In this document: positions 60,398 to 64,000 of the stretch, piece after piece | How positions within the stretch are numbered: position 1 is the first letter of the stretch | How the letters are laid out: each line of letters starts with the position of its first letter | DNA from: Oncomelania hupensis | Lineage: Eukaryota; Mollusca; Gastropoda; Littorinimorpha; Pomatiopsidae | Direction of reading: 5' to 3' | Assembly: GCA_036898135.1 (NCBI GenBank) | Contig: CM072526.1 | Location: forward strand, 7,666,224 to 7,730,223 | Length of the DNA: 64,000 nucleotides | Notes under the pieces: generated by a model | Databases searched by the model: none | The model's input: the letters and a program-made list of their open reading frames with translations, nothing else | Told to the model about the DNA's origin: nothing | Position numbers and translations under genes: made by a program

Positions 60398-60820
60398 CTG
60401 AGGCAGATTGTCACAACGATGTGAGATACAATGTGGAGTGCCAGGAGAAAACCAGCGTACGCAGATAAAGCCTCGGTGACCTCGATTTAATAATACTGTC
60501 TCCGGCAGTGATCAAACCTACAACCTGCTGTGCTAAAAACCATCCTTTCCCTCTTGACTGCTGTGTGTAAACAACTCTACATTTAAACTAAGATTCAATG
60601 TCTTTTCTCCCTCCCCCTCTCTCTATGATATGATGCTGGATATTGATCGTAACTGTTAGGAAAGAGTGTTGTATTAGCCTGCTACTATTATTTTGTGAGT
60701 GGTTTGTGTGTGCATTTCATTCCACACCATTTCATGCCTCATACCAGAACATGATTTCTTCTGCTGATGTGAACTAAAATTAAAGTCTCTCTCTTTCTGT
60801 AAACTCCAACATAACTAGCT
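60398..60820. other. Intron upstream of exon 1, nothing recognised
   Basis: Unassigned sequence between the exon 1 acceptor and the 58-bp array. Confidence 0.6.
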
Positions 60821-60824
60821 AAAC

Positions 60825-63800
60825 TATCCAGCAGATACAGGTGACTTCTTATCTTGGTTCTAGTGCTGATATAACTACACTATAACTAGCAGGTAAAGGT
60901 GAATTCTTATCTTGGCTCTAGTGCTGATATAACTACACTATAACCAGCAGATACAGGTGACTTCTTACCTTGGCTCTAGTGCTGATATAACTACACTATA
61001 ACCAGCAGATACAGGTGACTTCTTACCTTGGCTCTAGTGCCGATATAACTACACTATAACCAGCAGATACAGGTGACTTCTTACCTTGGCTCTAGTGCCG
61101 ATATAACTACACTATAACCAGCAGATACAGGTGACTTATTACCTTGGCTCTAGTGCCGATATAACTACACTATAACCAGCAGATGTAGGTGACTTCTTAC
61201 CTTGGCTCTAGTGCTGATATAACTACACTATAACCAGCAGATACAGGTGACTTCTTACCTTGGCTCTAGTGCTGATATAACTACACTATAACCAGCAGAT
61301 GTAGGTGACTTCTTACCTTGGCTCTAGTGCTGATATAACTACACTATAACCAGCAGGTAAAGGTGACTTCTTACCTTGGCTCTAGTGTTGATATAACTAC
61401 ACTATAACCAGCAGATACAGGTGACTTCTTACCCTGGCTCTAGTGCTGATATAACTACACTATAACCAGCAGGTAAAGGTGACTTCTTACCTTGGCTCTA
61501 GTGCTGATATAACTACACTATAACCAGCAGATACAGGTGACTTCTTACCTTGGCTCTAGTGCTGATATAACTACACTATAACCAGCAGGTACAGGTGACT
61601 TCTTTACCTTGGCTCTAGTGTTGATATAACTACACTATAACCAGCAGATACAGGTGACTTCTTACCCTGGCTCTAGTGCTGATATAACTACACTATAACC
61701 AGCAGATACAGATGACTTCTTTACCTTGGCTCTAGTGCTGATATAACTACACTATAACCAGCAGATACAGGTGACTTCTTACCTTGGCTCTAGTGCTGAT
61801 ATAACTACACTATAACCAGCAGATACAGGTGACTTCTTACCTTGGCTCTAGTGCCGATATAACTACACTATAACCAGCAGATACAGGTGACTTCTTACCT
61901 TGGCTCTAGTGCCGATATAACTACACTATAACCAGCAGATACAGGTGACTTATTACCTTGGCTCTAGTGCCGATATAACTACACTATAACCAGCAGATGT
62001 AGGTGACTTCTTACCTTGGCTCTAGTGCTGATATAACTACACTATAACCAGCAGATGTAGGTGACTTCTTATCTTGGCTCTAGTGCTGATATAACTACAC
62101 TATAACCAGCAGGTAAAGGTGACTTCTTACCTTGGCTCTAGTGTTGATATAACTACACTATAACCAGCAGATACAGGTGACTTCTTACCCTGGCTCTAGT
62201 GCTGATATAACTACACTATAACCAGCAGGTAAAGGTGACTTCTTACCTTGGTTCTAGTGCTGATATAACTACACTATAACCAGCAGATACAGGTGACTTC
62301 TTACCTTGGCTCTAGTGCTGATATAACTACACTATAACCAGCAGATACAGGTGACTTCTTACCTTGGTTCTAGTGCTGATATAACTACACTATAACCAGC
62401 AGATACAGGTAACTTCTTACCTTGGTTCTAGTGCTGATATAACTACACTATAACCAGCAGATACAGGTGACTTCTTTACCTTGGTTCTAGTGCTGATATA
62501 ACTACACTATAACCAGCAGATACAGGTGACTTCTTACCTTGGCTCTAGTGCTGATATAACTACACTATAACCAGCAGATACAGGTGACTTCTTACCTTGG
62601 CTCTAGTGCTGATATAACTACACTATAACCAGCAGATACAGGTGACTTCTTACCTTGGCTCTAGTACTGATATAACTACACTATAACCAGCAGATACAGG
62701 TGACTTCTTACCTTGGTTCTAGTACTGATATAACTACACTATAACCAGCAGATACAGGTGACTTCTTACCCTGGCTCTAGTGCTGATATAACTACACTAT
62801 AACTAGCAGGTACAGGTGACTTCTTACCCTGGCTCTAGTACTTATATAACTACACTATAACCAGCAGATACAGGTGACTTCTTACCTTGGCTCTAGTGCT
62901 GATATAACTACACTATAACCAGCAGATACAGGTGACTTCTTACCCTGGCTCTAGTGATGATATAACTACACTATAACCAGCAGATACAGGTGACTTCTTA
63001 CCTTGGCTCTAGTGCTGATATAACTACACTATAACCAGCAGGTACAGGTGACTTCTTACCTTTGTTCTAGTGCTGATATAACTACACTATAACCAGCAGA
63101 TACAGGTGACTTCTTACCCTGGCTCTAGTACTGATATAACTACACTATAACCAGCAGATACAGGTGACTTCTTATCTTGGCTCTAGTGATGATATAACTA
63201 CACTATAACCAGCAGGTACAGGTAACTTCTTATCTTGGCTCTAGTGCCGATATAACTACACTATAACCAGCAGATACAGGTGACTTCTTTACCTTGGTTC
63301 TAGTGCTGATATAACTACACTATAACCAGCAGATACAGGTGACTTCTTACCCTGGCTCTAGTGCTGATATAACTATACTATAACCAGCAGATACAGGTGA
63401 CTTCTTACCTTGGCTCTAGTGCTAACATAACTACACTATAACCAGCAGATACAGGTGACTTCTTACCCTGGCTCTAGTGCTGATATAACTATACTATAAC
63501 CAGCAGATACAGGTGACTTCTTACCTTGGCTCTAGTGCTAACATAACTACACTATAACCAGCAGATACAGGTGACTTCTTACCCTGGCTCTAGTGCTGAT
63601 ATAACTATACTATAACCAGCAGATACAGGTGACTTCTTATCTTGGCTCTAGTGCTGATATAACTACACTATAACCAGCAGATACAGGTGACTTCTTACCT
63701 TGGCTCTAGTACTGATATATAACTACACTATAACTAACAGATACAGGTGACTTCTTACCTTGGCTCTAGTGCTGATATAACTACACTATAACTAGCAGAT

Positions 63801-64000
63801 ACAGGTGACTTCTTACCTTGGCTCTAGTACTGATATATAACTACACTATAACCAGCAGATACAGGTGACTTCTTACCTTGGCTCTAGTGCTGATATAACT
63901 ACACTATAACTAGCAGATACAGGTGACTTCTTACCTTGGCTCTAGTGCTGATATAACTATACTATAACCAGCATATACAGGTGACTTCTTACCCTGGCTC
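60825..64000. repeat. 58-bp array of a splice donor, ~54 copies, open at window end
   Basis: Unit on the minus strand: tatatcagcactagagccaag|gtaagaagtcacc, then 'tgtatctgctggttatagtg'. In the frame needed by exon 1 the part before gtaag reads Y-I-S-T-R-A-K, which fits the ENGxYIxx phrase that should precede exon 1. Some units have lost the donor (ccaagataag). The true exon end lies in or beyond the array. Confidence 0.93.

Noticed and set aside
59125..59565. Regular direct repeats resembling a CRISPR array
   Set aside because: Units are head-to-tail without unique spacers, and the locus is an animal intron. The same holds for the other minisatellites.
58967..59596. 209-codon plus-strand frame with IKQDLNEDAHSTTG repeats
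   Set aside because: Translation of the 42-bp minisatellite, running on from the antisense of exon 2.

Overview
This window is eukaryotic and lies almost entirely inside one gene on the minus strand. I trace 59 coding exons from 60397 down to 229. They join in frame at every junction and give 11,670 coding bases, about 3,890 codons. The gene is open at both ends: no start codon, signal peptide, membrane span or stop codon was found. The product is a giant, glycine-rich, beta-strand-rich repeat protein, probably extracellular or cell-surface. It is built from about nine and a half copies of a super-repeat of roughly 400-426 residues. A GDRTG-like motif marks each copy, at fragment residues near 296, 698, 1098, 1501, 1927, 2344, 2763, 3168 and 3571. 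Each module runs in this order: S1, GDRTG plus an EAPxSF / IDxGAEIxLP stretch; S2, LxGxLTGVxxLxIE and FxxTAxTAxxENGxY; S3, PGxFxF and a beta-rich stretch; S4, GPGAG, GGxYGG, PYGSV, GSGGGxG and xLxLDGxI; S5, GGGSGGSIxI and TGHGxI; S6, GGGGSGGRIAVH and FGGxYxAYGG; S7, GGAGTxYxE, EYRxLKY and NTT; S8, a variable linker. I do not recognise a named gene.

The organism is an animal, most likely a mollusc and perhaps a gastropod. This is inferred from the long tRNA-derived SINEs, the non-LTR elements with (GGATA)n tails, the dispersed repeats rich in 'gaccttgacctt', the TTAGGG-like tract and the very repeat-rich introns. No window-internal fact fixes the species.

Layout by region. 0-5 kb: last three visible exons' neighbourhood, a 79-bp array, a 63-bp array copied from a splice acceptor, and two long polypurine tracts. 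5-14 kb: exons 47-57, a palindromic MITE in a GT microsatellite, a second MITE in a GAT array, and exon 50 flanked by arrays copied from both of its splice junctions. 14-17 kb: a 40-bp minisatellite and an RTE-like reverse transcriptase fragment. 17-32 kb: exons 28-45, nested and inverted SINEs, and a 1.28-kb solo LTR with a 5-bp target duplication. 32-35 kb: two adjacent minisatellites that grew inside a SINE. 35-48 kb: exons 14-27, a Tigger-like MITE, an L2/CR1-like LINE, an RTE fragment and a piggyBac-like element with TTAA ends. 48-60 kb: exons 1-13, several minisatellites and more RTE fragments. 60.8-64 kb: a 58-bp array that repeats a splice donor about 54 times.

The most unusual feature is that many intron minisatellites begin exactly at an exon edge and copy the splice site with them. 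Three introns also appear to use GC donors. All positions and phases were read by hand and need transcript evidence.
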